In this document: positions 24,973 to 34,349 of the stretch, piece after piece
How positions within the stretch are numbered: the stretch's first letter is position 1
How the letters are laid out: the number at the start of each line of letters is the position of its first letter
Origin: Eubacteriaceae bacterium UBA6119
GTDB taxonomy: Bacteria > Bacillota > Clostridia > Eubacteriales > UBA1433
Direction: 5' to 3'
Length of the DNA: 64,000 nt
Assembly: GCA_002423395.1 (NCBI GenBank)
Contig: DIVZ01000007.1
Location: 1-64,000 of the forward strand
Program-made: the position numbers and the translations under genes
The notes under the pieces: generated by a model
Databases searched by the model: none
Told to the model about the DNA's origin: nothing
What the model saw: only the letters and a program-made list of their open reading frames with translations

Positions 24973-26421
24973 TTATTTAATATATGAACGTTTATTGGGA
25001 ATAAACAAAAACAATATAGGCAATATTTCAAGTCTGCCTATAAGCATGCATAAGCTCATTACGATTTTACTGAAAGCGGAATAAATTGAATAATTGCTCA
25101 TAGGACCAACCATCTCCAAGCCGGGACCGGTATTTCCTATCATTGTAAGCACTGATGAAAAAGTAGTCATAAAATCGAAATTTTCTATTGAAAGCAGAAG
25201 CGTGGCAATTATTATTACGATTATATAAAGCAATATAAATAGCAATACATTAAATATAGTATTATTATCAACAGCATGTTCATCTATTGAAACAGTTTTA
25301 ACAATATTAGGGTGAAAAATTTTTTTAAATGAAATGCCTAAAGATTTAAACATTATAATAATGCGTATAACTTTAATGCCTCCTCCGGTTGAAGAAGCTG
25401 ATGCCCCTATCATCATTAGCAACAGAATTATTGATTTGCTGAAAGAAGGCCATATATTAAAATCTGTAGACGAAAAACCGGTTGTTGTCATAATTGACGT
25501 GGCCTGAAATGATGAATATCTCAGCGCCGTTAATATGTGACCGTCATAAAGATTTAATATATTCATGGTTATTAATATATATGCCGCTAACATTATTGCC
25601 GTATATATGCGAAGCTCTACCGATTTAAAAGCATTTCTGAAATTTTTTGTAAGAACGGCGAAATATATGGCAAAATTTATACCGAAAAGGTACATAAATA
25701 CAGTTATAATAATTTCAATCGCAACGCTGTTATAAGCTCCTATACTTGTGTTTTGGTTGGAGAAACCGCCTGTTGCTGCCGTACTCATTGCATGCAAAAA
25801 AGCATCATAAAAGCTCATTCCCGCTATTTTCAAACAAATTACTTCAAGAATTGTAAGCGAAGTGTATATTAAATATAAAATTATGGCAGTTTTTCTAAGA
25901 CGGGGTACAAGTTTTGAAGTAGAAGGACCCGGACTTTCCGCTCTCATTATATTTATGCCGCTGTCCGTAATTGAGGGAACTACTGCTAAAGCAAAAACCA
26001 GAACGCCCATTCCTCCTATCCATTGAGTCGTACTTCGCCAAAACAGCAAGCCTTTCGGCATAGATTCTATATCATTAAGTATTGACGCGCCCGTTGTTGT
26101 AAAACCAGATATTGTCTCAAATAAACTATCAATAAATGAAGGGATTGCTCCGCTTATATAAAAAGGCAAACACCCCGCTACACACAATAAAATCCATGAT
26201 AAAGCTACTGCCGTTAAGCCGTCTTTGGCATAAAGCTTTGTTCTTTTTACATTAAGAAGAGAGCATGGTATGCCTATTGCCAGCATAAGAGCAAAGATTA
26301 ACAGAAAAGACAAAAAGTCATATTGTCCCGCGGCATATGAAATAGCGGTGGAAGGAAGCATGAATATTGCTTCAAAACACAAAACAAAGCCCAGAATTTT
26401 GACGAGTATTTTTATATTCAT
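24973..26421 (-). CDS. trkH: Potassium uptake protein TrkH
   Basis: A 482-residue membrane transporter of the TrkH/KtrB superfamily with four repeated M1-P-M2 units. Selectivity-filter loops with TTGAS (about 112), TAATGGFSN, TTTGFSS and MIGNTGPG are visible. It moves K+ inward under the control of the TrkA ring. The gene follows trkA by 16 bases. A second K+ system of Ktr type is encoded at 47.6-49.6 kb. Confidence 0.94.
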   Translation of the reverse strand: MNIKILVKILGFVLCFEAIFMLPSTAISYAAGQYDFLSFLLIFALMLAIGIPCSLLNVKRTKLYAKDGLTAVALSWILLCVAGCLPFYISGAIPSFIDSLFETISGFTTTGASILNDIESMPKGLLFWRSTTQWIGGMGVLVFALAVVPSITDSGINIMRAESPGPSTSKLVPRLRKTAIILYLIYTSLTILEVICLKIAGMSFYDAFLHAMSTAATGGFSNQNTSIGAYNSVAIEIIITVFMYLFGINFAIYFAVLTKNFRNAFKSVELRIYTAIMLAAYILITMNILNLYDGHILTALRYSSFQATSIMTTTGFSSTDFNIWPSFSKSIILLLMMIGASASSTGGGIKVIRIIIMFKSLGISFKKIFHPNIVKTVSIDEHAVDNNTIFNVLLFILLYIIVIIIATLLLSIENFDFMTTFSSVLTMIGNTGPGLEMVGPMSNYSIYSAFSKIVMSLCMLIGRLEILPILFLFIPNKRSYIK

Positions 26422-26437
26422 CAGATATTATTGCTCC

Positions 26438-27790
26438 CTAAAAAATCTCAGTTAAGTTTACAATATTCAAAATCGAAGTGATAATGATAATTCTGTCATT
26501 TAACTTTACACAGTCATCGCCTCGCGGAATAATAATTTTATTATTTCTGACAATTACCGCTATAAGCACGTTTTTCTTAATTTTTAAATTTTTTAAAGGT
26601 ATGTTCAAAAAATCATAAGCATGTTCAACGGAGAACTCCAGCGCCTGCATTTTATTTTCGTTCATCATATACAGTTCGTTTATTGACGGATCTTCTTTAA
26701 CTTTTAAATTCCTCGCAAAGCGAAGGATATGATTTGCTGTAAGCAGTTTCGGGCTTATTATGCTGTCTACTCCAATATCTTTTATAAGATTAAGACCTTT
26801 TATGCGCGTTACTTTTGCGATTGTTTTTGTCGCGCCGGATTTTTTCGCAATTAAGCATGCTATTATATTTGCTTCGTCATGACCCATTAAGGCAATAAAA
26901 GCTCCTGCTGAGCTCATGTTTTCTGATTGCAAAAAGTCATAATCTGTTCCGTCGCCGTTTATTATCATGGCATCTGGTAAAAGCATATTTAAGTTAATAC
27001 ATTTTTCAGGATTTTGCTCAATAATTTTTACTTTTATTTTATTTTTAAGCAATATCTGGGCGAGATAAATAGAAATTCTGCCGCCGCCGATTATCATTAC
27101 ATCAGTTAATTTATTATTATGTTTGTTTCTTTGCTGTAAAAATATATTTACAGAACTAACTTCACCGATAATATAGAGGTAGTCATCTTTTTTAAAAACA
27201 AAATCGCCTTTAGGTATAATTGTTTCATAGTTTCTCTCAATAGCCGCAACCAAAATATTCGCTCTGTCAAAATCCGTGATATCGGTAAGCGATTTGCCTA
27301 TAAACGGAGAGGAATCATCAATTCTATATTTCGTAAGCAGAACTTTATTATCGGCGAAAAGCTCAATATCCGAAAATGTAGGCCACATTACCAATCTTGA
27401 AATATGGTCGGCCGCAGTGTATTCGGGGTTTATTATCTGATTCAATTCAAGCTCTTCCATCAGGGCTTTTATTTCTTCCGAATGTTCGGGGTCTCTTATT
27501 CGAGCTATTGTGTATTTTGCGCCCATTCTTTTTGCATAAAGGCAGCAAATCATGTTAATTTCGTCCTGATTTGTAACCGCTATGACTAAATCGCTTTCTT
27601 GAACTTTTGCTTCATTAAGAGTTTTTATATTAAGGCCGCTGCCTTCTATGCAGATTACATCTAAGTCGTCATTAGTTTGGTTTAAAACACTGGCGTTTTT
27701 GTCTATTATTGTAATGTCGTTATCTTCTTTTGACAGTACGTTTGCAAGCGTGCTTCCGACTTTGCCGTCTCCTATTATAATAATTTTCAT
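26438..27790 (-). CDS. trkA: Potassium uptake regulator TrkA
   Basis: A 450-residue cytoplasmic protein made of two RCK modules, each with an NAD-binding Rossmann part (IIGDGKVGSTLA at the N-terminus, MIIGGGRISIYLA near 230) and a TrkA-C lobe. The double RCK layout is that of TrkA rather than the single-module KtrA. It gates TrkH. Start has TAGGAG. First gene of the trkA-trkH pair. Confidence 0.94.
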   Translation of the reverse strand: MKIIIIGDGKVGSTLANVLSKEDNDITIIDKNASVLNQTNDDLDVICIEGSGLNIKTLNEAKVQESDLVIAVTNQDEINMICCLYAKRMGAKYTIARIRDPEHSEEIKALMEELELNQIINPEYTAADHISRLVMWPTFSDIELFADNKVLLTKYRIDDSSPFIGKSLTDITDFDRANILVAAIERNYETIIPKGDFVFKKDDYLYIIGEVSSVNIFLQQRNKHNNKLTDVMIIGGGRISIYLAQILLKNKIKVKIIEQNPEKCINLNMLLPDAMIINGDGTDYDFLQSENMSSAGAFIALMGHDEANIIACLIAKKSGATKTIAKVTRIKGLNLIKDIGVDSIISPKLLTANHILRFARNLKVKEDPSINELYMMNENKMQALEFSVEHAYDFLNIPLKNLKIKKNVLIAVIVRNNKIIIPRGDDCVKLNDRIIIITSILNIVNLTEIF

Positions 27791-27985
27791 TTGCGCTCCT
27801 AAGTAAAGATTAATATTATAAAATAAAGTGTATTAAAAACATTTAAAATGGTTCAAAACCTTATTAAAGTATAATATATATGATTTTTTTATTTATTTCC
27901 ATAGTTTTATTAATAAATGATAAGATAGTAGGAACCTAAGAAGTTAAAGATAACAATTTTAAAAGAAGTAAAATCTATAAATTTA

Positions 27986-28588
27986 TCATTTTTGAATATT
28001 AAAGTTAATATTTGTAAGCAAGGCATATACTTCATCCAAATTCTCATTTGAAAATGATGTTGCTATTATAAGATATGTTCCGTTGTTACGTGATGCGCAG
28101 TAATAATCCTGAAACACAATAAGCGAGTTCATCTCGGCCGATATATACCTGCTCTGCCATTTAAGCCCTCCGATGTCGGATGTCTCATTGCCGCCGTCAT
28201 ATTTAAAATCTGTTGTTTTTACTATTTCGCCCGAAAGAGAAGACACCAGTTCTTTGGCGTCGTAAGTTTTTTTTGAAAATAAAATAATAATATTGGGGTT
28301 AGGCATATTATTTTTAACCGAATATTTTTCTCTATATTTCATTGCAGAAAAAATTATCGTAAAATCCTGCGCCGAGGAAGAAGCGCCAACGCTGCTGCTC
28401 TTATAATATTTTTTCATCTGAAGGCTTGACAAACACACCCAATTATTAGTTATTTTAACTGAAAATCCATGTTTTGTATCATTATAATATGCTTTATTGA
28501 CGGAGATGATAAGGTAAGGTATTGCTATAAACATTATAAGTAAAAAAAGATAAACTATAAATTTTCTTTTTTTGGCTCGATGCCTCAT
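27986..28588 (-). CDS. Membrane-anchored extracytoplasmic protein of unknown function
   Basis: A 200-residue protein. A very basic N-terminus (RHRAKKRK) leads into one membrane helix (about 11-28). The remaining 170 residues should lie outside the membrane. The external part begins with YYNDTKHGFSVKITNNWVCL, a pattern like PsbP-type or other surface folds that open with G-F-S-[IV], but I do not assign a family. The start has GAGGTGATATAA. It stands alone, about 100 bases after the terminator of the SPFH gene. Confidence 0.65.
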   Translation of the reverse strand: MRHRAKKRKFIVYLFLLIMFIAIPYLIISVNKAYYNDTKHGFSVKITNNWVCLSSLQMKKYYKSSSVGASSSAQDFTIIFSAMKYREKYSVKNNMPNPNIIILFSKKTYDAKELVSSLSGEIVKTTDFKYDGGNETSDIGGLKWQSRYISAEMNSLIVFQDYYCASRNNGTYLIIATSFSNENLDEVYALLTNINFNIQK

Positions 28589-28651
28589 TTATATCACCTC
28601 AGATAAATGATATCAGCAAGATGTCGAAAAAATTATCGTTAAATGCCAAAT

Positions 28652-28685
28652 AAAAAAAGATTGGGTTTAACCAATCCTTTTTTTA
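28652..28685 (-). terminator. Terminator of the nfeD-SPFH unit
   Basis: On the minus strand AAGGATTGG pairs with CCAATCTT around a short loop and is followed by a run of T. It lies directly after the SPFH gene stop. Confidence 0.8.
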
Positions 28686-28688
28686 TTT

Positions 28689-29573
28689 TTATTTTTCTTT
28701 TACAATTTCCGTTAAAGCACTTGCAAGGCCCGCTATCGACTGCATTTGCGAGGGAATAATTATTTTAGTGGCAGTGCCGTTTGCAATGTCTTTCATTGCC
28801 TCAATGCTTTTTATTGTAAGAACTTCTTTTGTAGGCTCTACTTCTTTTATGCGTTTAAGACCTTCTGCAATTGCTGTTTGAACTGAAATTATAGCTTGAG
28901 CCTGACCGTATGCTTCCCGTATCTGCGCTTCTTTTCTGGCATCAGCGCGAAGTATTGTCGATTCTTTTTCGCCTTCTGCAATTAGTATAGCCGATTGCTT
29001 TTCGCCTTCCGCTCTTAAAATGCTTTCGCGTCTTTCGCGTTCTGCGCGCATTTGCTTTTCCATTGCATTCTGTATATCAGGAGGCGGTATGATATTTTTA
29101 ACTTCTACCCGAATGACTCGTATACCCCAAGGGTCGGTGGCTTCGTCAAGAATCGAACGCATCTTGGCGTTTATATTATCTCTGCTGGTAAGCGTTTGGT
29201 CGAGTTCCATATCGCCGATAATATTACGAAGAGTTGTAGCCGTTAAGTTCTCAATTGCGCTCATAGGCCGTTCAACGCCGTATGTATAAAGCCTGGGGTC
29301 TGTTATCTGATAATAAATAACTGTGTCAATACGCATTGTAACATTGTCTTTAGTAATAACCGGCTGAGGCGGATAATCTATGACTTTTTCTTTAAGAGAT
29401 ACTTTGCTTGCGATTCTGTCAATAAAAGGAATTTTAACATGGATTCCGACGTTCCATGTTGCAAGGTATGCTCCGAGCCTTTCTATAACATAGGCGTTAG
29501 CCTGCGGAACAATTCTTATATTTGGAATAATTAAAATAAATATAATAGCTATTATTATAATTGTGCCGTACAT
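28689..29573 (-). CDS. SPFH/band 7 protein, stomatin-like (QmcA/slipin type)
   Basis: A 294-residue protein with an N-terminal membrane hairpin or helix (3-18), then the SPFH domain (VPQANAYVIERLGAY, then PPQPVITKDNVTMRIDTVIYYQITDP). A long charged coiled region rich in RAEGE/IAEGE repeats follows (about 165-220). Such proteins form membrane microdomain scaffolds. The nfeD-like gene lies 12 bases upstream in the same unit; nfeD-SPFH pairs are a classic combination. Start has AAGGAGG. Confidence 0.92.
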   Translation of the reverse strand: MYGTIIIIAIIFILIIPNIRIVPQANAYVIERLGAYLATWNVGIHVKIPFIDRIASKVSLKEKVIDYPPQPVITKDNVTMRIDTVIYYQITDPRLYTYGVERPMSAIENLTATTLRNIIGDMELDQTLTSRDNINAKMRSILDEATDPWGIRVIRVEVKNIIPPPDIQNAMEKQMRAERERRESILRAEGEKQSAILIAEGEKESTILRADARKEAQIREAYGQAQAIISVQTAIAEGLKRIKEVEPTKEVLTIKSIEAMKDIANGTATKIIIPSQMQSIAGLASALTEIVKEK

Positions 29574-29585
29574 TGTGTTACCTCC

Positions 29586-30020
29586 TTAAATTTTTTTTAC
29601 AATAAGTTTTACTCCTTCAATACCTATAACAATTACTTCTTCATTATCTTCTATCGGATAATTATTATCTGAGTTTACTGCAGTCCAAATTTGACCTTGT
29701 ATTTTTACTAAACCTGTGATATGAGGTTGAATCGGTTTTATTACTATTGCAGTTTTGCCTATAAGGCTGTCAGCATTTGTTTGAACTTTTTTGCTGTTAA
29801 AATATTTTTTTATTAATGGTCTTGTTAAAATAAGAAATAAAAAAGAACTGAAAATAAATACCAGCACTTGTGTTATCACTGACAGGTTCATAAAACGACA
29901 AATTAAAGCTAAAAGACCGCCTGCCATAAACCATATGGTTACCATTCCGGTAGTTAAAGCTTCTGCTATGCCGGTTATTACTATTATTGCTAACCAAAAT
30001 ATAATCATATAATCATGCAA
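29586..30020 (-). CDS. NfeD-family membrane protein
   Basis: A 144-residue short NfeD protein. It has three or four membrane segments in the first 75 residues and then a C-terminal OB-fold domain (about 85-144) with GKTAIVIKPIQP and GLVKIQGQIWTAV. It partners the SPFH protein encoded immediately after it. It lacks the protease domain of long NfeD. Start is a TTG at 30020, with AAGGAGG eight bases upstream; an ATG at 30008 is the alternative. Confidence 0.88.
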   Translation of the reverse strand: MHDYMIIFWLAIIVITGIAEALTTGMVTIWFMAGGLLALICRFMNLSVITQVLVFIFSSFLFLILTRPLIKKYFNSKKVQTNADSLIGKTAIVIKPIQPHITGLVKIQGQIWTAVNSDNNYPIEDNEEVIVIGIEGVKLIVKKI

Positions 30021-30119
30021 AAAATAAACCTCCTTTTTAACGGCATTACGATTAAATATAATATTGACAAGTTATAATATTAAATTATAATACAAAAAAA
30101 GAACTATGACAGATATTTC

Positions 30120-30326
30120 TTAGTTTTTTATTAAAATATTATTAAAAGTTAATATTTTATCTGCAAACTGAAGACTGATGCTATCCGAATTTATTTCAAT
30201 GTCAATAAATTTTCTATATCTGGAATTAAGAAACTCATAATTTGCTTCTGAAATTTTATTTAGAGACATAACTGATAGTGTAAGTATAATAAGAATGCTT
30301 ATAATTGTATAAAGTCTTCTTTTCAT
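30120..30326 (-). CDS. Small membrane-anchored protein downstream of spoIIP
   Basis: A 68-residue protein with an N-terminal helix (about 5-22, after MKRR) and a polar remainder. I do not recognise it. The ribosome site AAAAGGT overlaps the spoIIP stop region and the start lies 11 bases after that stop. The gene is therefore probably real and translated with spoIIP, perhaps as a small sporulation-stage partner. It is too short for a confident family call. Confidence 0.55.
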   Translation of the reverse strand: MKRRLYTIISILIILTLSVMSLNKISEANYEFLNSRYRKFIDIEINSDSISLQFADKILTFNNILIKN

Positions 30327-30337
30327 TATTTTACCTT

Positions 30338-31318
30338 TTAATTTGTATTTTTTATATCCGCATAAATTACTTCCGCCATTGTGCGCGCAAGATATTCCGC
30401 GCTTATTCTGGTTTCCTCGAAAGTAGATAAATTACTTCCGATTTCAAAAAGCAATGCGTTCGGACAAGTAAACTGATTAAATCTTGCAGTCTGCCGATAT
30501 GTAATGGACAGCATTACACCAGGATAGAGTTTATCCATAGTGCTTTTAAAAGTTTTTGCAAATTCCGCATTTTTATTACTGTTTTCGTGATTCATACCTA
30601 CAACAATCATTATTTTTGTGCTTTCTAAATTTCCTATTTTGATTTTATATTTATTTCTTGCGGATTCTGTGTCATTAAGACCGTCTCTGTGAAGATCAAA
30701 AACGTATTGAATGGAAGGATTATCCTTTAAGTACTTATTAATGCTTTCAAGAGAATCGGGATACGAATCGTTATAGCTTAAATCGTGAATTTTTGTATCG
30801 TGTATTGTTTTTATTCCGTAATCTTTTTCAAGTATTTGGCAGACAATATCCCCGATGGCATTCATATTTGTTTTAGAGTCTTTGGAGCGCGCATAAGAAG
30901 AATATACTATAGGCGTTGCCTCTGTCGCCGTATAACTTTCAGTGGTGTGAGTATGGTATATAAGAACGAGAGGCTTATCGGGCATGTCTGTTTTTTTAAT
31001 GGCTGTATTTAGCGGTTTTGAAGTAACCGGAGTATATACCTTATTATTCGTTGAAGAAGAGTTTGAGTTTTTTCCTATAGACAAAACATTGCCTAAAAAA
31101 ATTTGTGTAATTTCGGAATAATAATTTTCATCATCTTCAACATCAGTATAAACTGCGGCGCTTCTGTTTATTATTCTGGTATAAAAATTTAAAAGCAACT
31201 TGTTTTTTTGCTCGCCGGTTGCGTTTTTATAACCTTGTATAAATATTGTTTGTATTAAAAAAAATGATAGTATAAAAATTATTGTGATTATAATATTTTT
31301 TTTGCTTGCCGAAATCAT
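30338..31318 (-). CDS. spoIIP: Stage II sporulation protein P
   Basis: A 326-residue peptidoglycan hydrolase of the engulfment machinery. It has one N-terminal membrane anchor (about 8-28), a linker of about 90 residues, and an amidase/endopeptidase domain. Catalytic-site patterns are HTHTTES at 122-128, FDLHRDG near 210 and LFEIGSN near 298. With SpoIID and SpoIIM it trims septal wall during engulfment of the forespore. It marks the organism as a spore former. It is divergent from rpsT. Confidence 0.95.
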   Translation of the reverse strand: MISASKKNIIITIIFILSFFLIQTIFIQGYKNATGEQKNKLLLNFYTRIINRSAAVYTDVEDDENYYSEITQIFLGNVLSIGKNSNSSSTNNKVYTPVTSKPLNTAIKKTDMPDKPLVLIYHTHTTESYTATEATPIVYSSYARSKDSKTNMNAIGDIVCQILEKDYGIKTIHDTKIHDLSYNDSYPDSLESINKYLKDNPSIQYVFDLHRDGLNDTESARNKYKIKIGNLESTKIMIVVGMNHENSNKNAEFAKTFKSTMDKLYPGVMLSITYRQTARFNQFTCPNALLFEIGSNLSTFEETRISAEYLARTMAEVIYADIKNTN

Positions 31319-31403
31319 TTTTACCTCTTTTATCGTTTTATATAAATAATTTATATGAATTGTACATGCGTATAATGACTTATATATAATGTCAAAATTT
31401 TAC

Positions 31404-31432
31404 TTGCAATTTAAGAAATTGTTTGTTAATAT
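31404..31432 (+). promoter_or_regulatory. Putative rpsT promoter
   Basis: TTGCAA at 31404-31409, a 17-base spacer and TAATAT at 31427-31432, about 50 bases before the rpsT start. Confidence 0.45.
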
Positions 31433-31484
31433 ACTTTTGCATTATTTTTTAGCATACGAAAATTACTCAAGGGGGTGAAGGAAG

Positions 31485-31745
31485 ATGGCAAACATAAAAT
31501 CTGCTGCAAAAAGAGCGCAAATAGGCGAGAGAAACAGATTACAAAACAAAAGCGTAAAAACAAGGCTGAAAACAATTGAGAAAAAATTAAATACTGCGGT
31601 TGAAGCGAACGATGAAGCTTCAAACCAAATATTGACGCAGGCTGTTAAAAGTTTTGATAAAGCGGCTTCTAAAGGCATTATTTCCAAAAATGCCGCTAAC
31701 AGAAAAAAAAGCAAAATGCAAAAGAAAATTAACGCGTCTGCATAA
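31485..31745 (+). CDS. rpsT: Small-subunit ribosomal protein bS20
   Basis: An 86-residue, strongly basic helical protein that opens with ANIKSAAKRAQIGERNRL and has the LDKAASKGIISKNAANRKKS-like C-terminal half of S20. It binds 16S rRNA in the lower body of the 30S subunit. The ribosome site GGGGGTG is strong. It is a single-gene unit facing away from spoIIP and ends in a clear terminator. Confidence 0.97.
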   Translation: MANIKSAAKRAQIGERNRLQNKSVKTRLKTIEKKLNTAVEANDEASNQILTQAVKSFDKAASKGIISKNAANRKKSKMQKKINASA

Positions 31746-31772
31746 GCAACAGTTTTGTAATTCGATTTTATA

Positions 31773-31801
31773 TAAAGCCGTTTTATAAACGGCTTTTTTG
31801 T
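31773..31801 (+). terminator. Terminator after rpsT
   Basis: AAGCCGTTT and AAACGGCTT form a 9-bp stem around TAT, with TTTTTTG after it. Confidence 0.85.
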
Positions 31802-31821
31802 GTTTGATAATATTTGTTTTT

Positions 31822-33048
31822 TTATATGCTTAACAGTCCGCTTTGCCCTTCGCCGTTTTTAATTAAGTTTATAATATGAACGTATTTTAATGCCGAATAA
31901 ACAAAGTCGGATTTGACTTCATAGTAACTGCCGTCCTGGCATGAGAACTGTATAATTTGCCCAAGAATTGCCTGCGCTTCCAAAATGTCGGCAATATAGA
32001 ATATAGTACTTTTTGTATCTGATACAATTTCAATTCTGTCATAAAATAGTTTCATAACGCCTGCAGCAAGCAGCACGTTTTTTTTCATATAGAAGCAGGA
32101 AAACAATTTTATCTTGTCATCCGCATACAAGGGAGTGTCTTTATTGAATAGAATACCATTTTTATATTCTTCAAGAAGGAGTTTTTTCTGCCAGTTGTCC
32201 CATTTTATTATTGTATCAAAGTAAACAGAGTGTTCGCTTGCCGCTTCAAAAAAACCGAAAGTGTTATACTTTACCGAATAATTGCATTCCTTACAATAAA
32301 AAATATCATTATTACTTTGCATAGTGTTTCTGCTGTGACATTCAGGGCATGTATATAATGCTCGTTCCAAAAACATTGAAGCATTGCGGCCTTTATACGG
32401 CTGCATATTTGTCTGCTGTATATCGTATGCGCTTGTTTTCAGATTTTTTATAATAATATCCGATAGTTGTTCCGATGAAAATTTTTTTATCTCTTCAACG
32501 CTTATATGTTTTACAATCGTTCCGGTGAACTTGCCTTTGCGGTGATTCGCCGCCCAGCGGGGGGTGCAGAAATAAAGTCCTTGCAGATTGTACAATATTA
32601 CGGGTATATTAAGCAGTTTAACGAGTTTGCCTATGGAAGGGGATATATAAGCTTCTTCTCCGTTAAAAGAACCGTTCCCTGAGGGGAAGAGACCGATGCA
32701 GCCGCTTTCAGACGCTACGCTTCTAATATGTCTTATTGATTTTACATCTATCATTGTCTTTGAGATAGGTATTGGAGCAAAGCAAAATTTTAATATTTTA
32801 CTTACAATACTCAATCTGAAAAGATGGTCGCTAGCGACATAATATATAGGACGGTTAAAAGAAAGTGAAATAAAAATCGGATCGTATGCGCCAATGTGAT
32901 TTGACAGTATGAGATACGGTTGATTATTGTTTAGTTTATATTTTGTCAAATCCAGACCGAAGAACAGCTTAAAAAAAAGATGTACTCCAGGCTTTAAGAT
33001 ATTTGCTATAATATTATGGCGTATTTTCGTATGTTTGTTTTTTTTCAA
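31822..33048 (-). CDS. PlsC-type acyltransferase with C-terminal zinc ribbon
   Basis: A 408-residue protein. Residues about 40-215 form a lysophospholipid acyltransferase domain with the H-x4-D motif in SNHIGAYDP (His51, Asp56) and the FPSGNGSF block, so it probably acylates 1-acyl-glycerol-3-phosphate or a related lipid. Unlike normal PlsC of about 240 residues it has a long C-terminal half. That half starts with a four-cysteine zinc ribbon (CPEC and CKEC, about residues 235-260) and continues in a beta-rich domain of unknown role. Start is TTG at 33048 with AGGTG upstream. Confidence 0.82.
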   Translation of the reverse strand: MKKNKHTKIRHNIIANILKPGVHLFFKLFFGLDLTKYKLNNNQPYLILSNHIGAYDPIFISLSFNRPIYYVASDHLFRLSIVSKILKFCFAPIPISKTMIDVKSIRHIRSVASESGCIGLFPSGNGSFNGEEAYISPSIGKLVKLLNIPVILYNLQGLYFCTPRWAANHRKGKFTGTIVKHISVEEIKKFSSEQLSDIIIKNLKTSAYDIQQTNMQPYKGRNASMFLERALYTCPECHSRNTMQSNNDIFYCKECNYSVKYNTFGFFEAASEHSVYFDTIIKWDNWQKKLLLEEYKNGILFNKDTPLYADDKIKLFSCFYMKKNVLLAAGVMKLFYDRIEIVSDTKSTIFYIADILEAQAILGQIIQFSCQDGSYYEVKSDFVYSALKYVHIINLIKNGEGQSGLLSI

Positions 33049-33125
33049 GTAAACACCTATTGAGAATTAATAAATTTATATTAACAACTAAAATACACAA
33101 AATCAATTAAAATGTAATTGAATTA

Positions 33126-33151
33126 AAAAAAGACGGCACAGCCGTCTTTAT
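33126..33151 (-). terminator. Terminator of spoVS
   Basis: On the minus strand AAAGACGGC and GCCGTCTTT form a 9-bp stem around a three-base loop, followed by TTTT. Confidence 0.85.
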
Positions 33152-33164
33152 AATTTTTATCTCA

Positions 33165-33425
33165 TCATCTGGTATGTATGATAAGTTTAATTCCTGTTCT
33201 TTCGACTCCGTTTATGTCAATATCACAAAATGCCGGTATGCACACCAAATCGTATCCGCCCGGAGCAACATAGCCTCTTGCTATTGCTATTGATTTTACT
33301 GCTTGATTTAATGCTCCCGCGCCTATTGCCTGAATTTCCGCAACCCCGCTTTCTCTTATAACGCCTGCCAATGCTCCGGCTACCGAGTTAGGGTTAGAAT
33401 TTGAAGAAACCTTTAACACTTCCAT
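33165..33425 (-). CDS. spoVS: Stage V sporulation protein S
   Basis: An 86-residue Alba-fold protein that starts MEVLKVSSNSNPNSVAGALAG and ends RTGIKLIIHTR, near identical to the family pattern. It affects spore coat assembly and septation. The start at 33425 is chosen because the family begins exactly there, although an open frame extends upstream to 33479. It is the third gene of the rny-ymdB-spoVS order that is conserved in spore-forming Firmicutes. Confidence 0.96.
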   Translation of the reverse strand: MEVLKVSSNSNPNSVAGALAGVIRESGVAEIQAIGAGALNQAVKSIAIARGYVAPGGYDLVCIPAFCDIDINGVERTGIKLIIHTR

Positions 33426-33519
33426 TGCAAATACCTTTAACCTCAAATATGCTGCATAAGAGGCTTTTAATCCTTTCAAAGCTTGTTATTTATTAATTTA
33501 TATGTTTTTTGCAAAAATA

Positions 33520-34296
33520 TTAATCAAATATTTTATAAATTCTCTCTATTTTTGCGCAGACATTATCATCGTCGAAAGTTACACATACACCGTTAAATTG
33601 CCGCTTGCCCTGCGCAAGTTCGAATTTTACAGGTCTTTTAGTTTTAAATGATTTAATAATAATATTTTTATCAATGCCTATCACCCCCTCATAAGGACCC
33701 GTCATACCTACATCCGTGATGGCGGCAGTCTGCAGATTGATTATGCGTTCGTCTGCAGTTTGTACATGAGTATGTGTTCCGACTACTGCATCAGCGCGAC
33801 CGGCTGCATAATAGCTGAATGCTATTTTTTCACTGGTTGCTTCTGCGTGAAAATCTACGAAAATTATATCGCAGCAAGGCTTAATAATTTCGTATATTTT
33901 GTCGAAGGCTAAAAAAGGATTATCTAAATTTTCCATAAAAACGGTACCTGAAAGATTAACTATTCCGAGGCGTATTTTACCAACTCTTACAACGTTATAA
34001 CCTTTGCCGGGACATGGAGGAGGGTAATTTGCAGGCCTGAGTATATTATCGTAATTTTCAATAAAATCGAATATTTCTTTTTTTGCCCAGATATGATTGC
34101 CGGTGGTTATAAAGTCTGCGCCCGCCGTTATAAGCTCATCATAGCTGGATTTAACAAGTCCCGCATAACCTGACGCATTTTCAGCGTTAATTATGCAAAA
34201 ATCTGCACTGTATTCTTTTTTTATGTCATTTAAATATTTGGAAATTACGCTGCGACCGGAATTTCCCATCACGTCCCCTACAAAAAGTATCTTCAT
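33520..34296 (-). CDS. ymdB: YmdB-family metallophosphoesterase (cyclic nucleotide phosphodiesterase)
   Basis: A 258-residue calcineurin-like phosphoesterase. Metal ligands are seen in FVGDVMG (Asp8), NAENASG, TTGNHIW and VGTHTHVQT. B. subtilis YmdB hydrolyses 2',3'-cyclic nucleotides and affects biofilm and motility choices, and works near RNase Y. AGGAG precedes the start. It is separated from rny by a terminator hairpin, so it may have its own expression level. Confidence 0.93.
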   Translation of the reverse strand: MKILFVGDVMGNSGRSVISKYLNDIKKEYSADFCIINAENASGYAGLVKSSYDELITAGADFITTGNHIWAKKEIFDFIENYDNILRPANYPPPCPGKGYNVVRVGKIRLGIVNLSGTVFMENLDNPFLAFDKIYEIIKPCCDIIFVDFHAEATSEKIAFSYYAAGRADAVVGTHTHVQTADERIINLQTAAITDVGMTGPYEGVIGIDKNIIIKSFKTKRPVKFELAQGKRQFNGVCVTFDDDNVCAKIERIYKIFD

Positions 34297-34319
34297 TTTC
34301 TCTCCTAAATTAAATAAAT

Positions 34320-34349
34320 TTTAAAAAAGAGAGCATTTGCTCTCTTTTT
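34320..34349 (-). terminator. Terminator between rny and ymdB
   Basis: GAGAGCA and TGCTCTC form a stem with long A and T tracts on both sides. It follows the rny stop directly. Confidence 0.8.
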
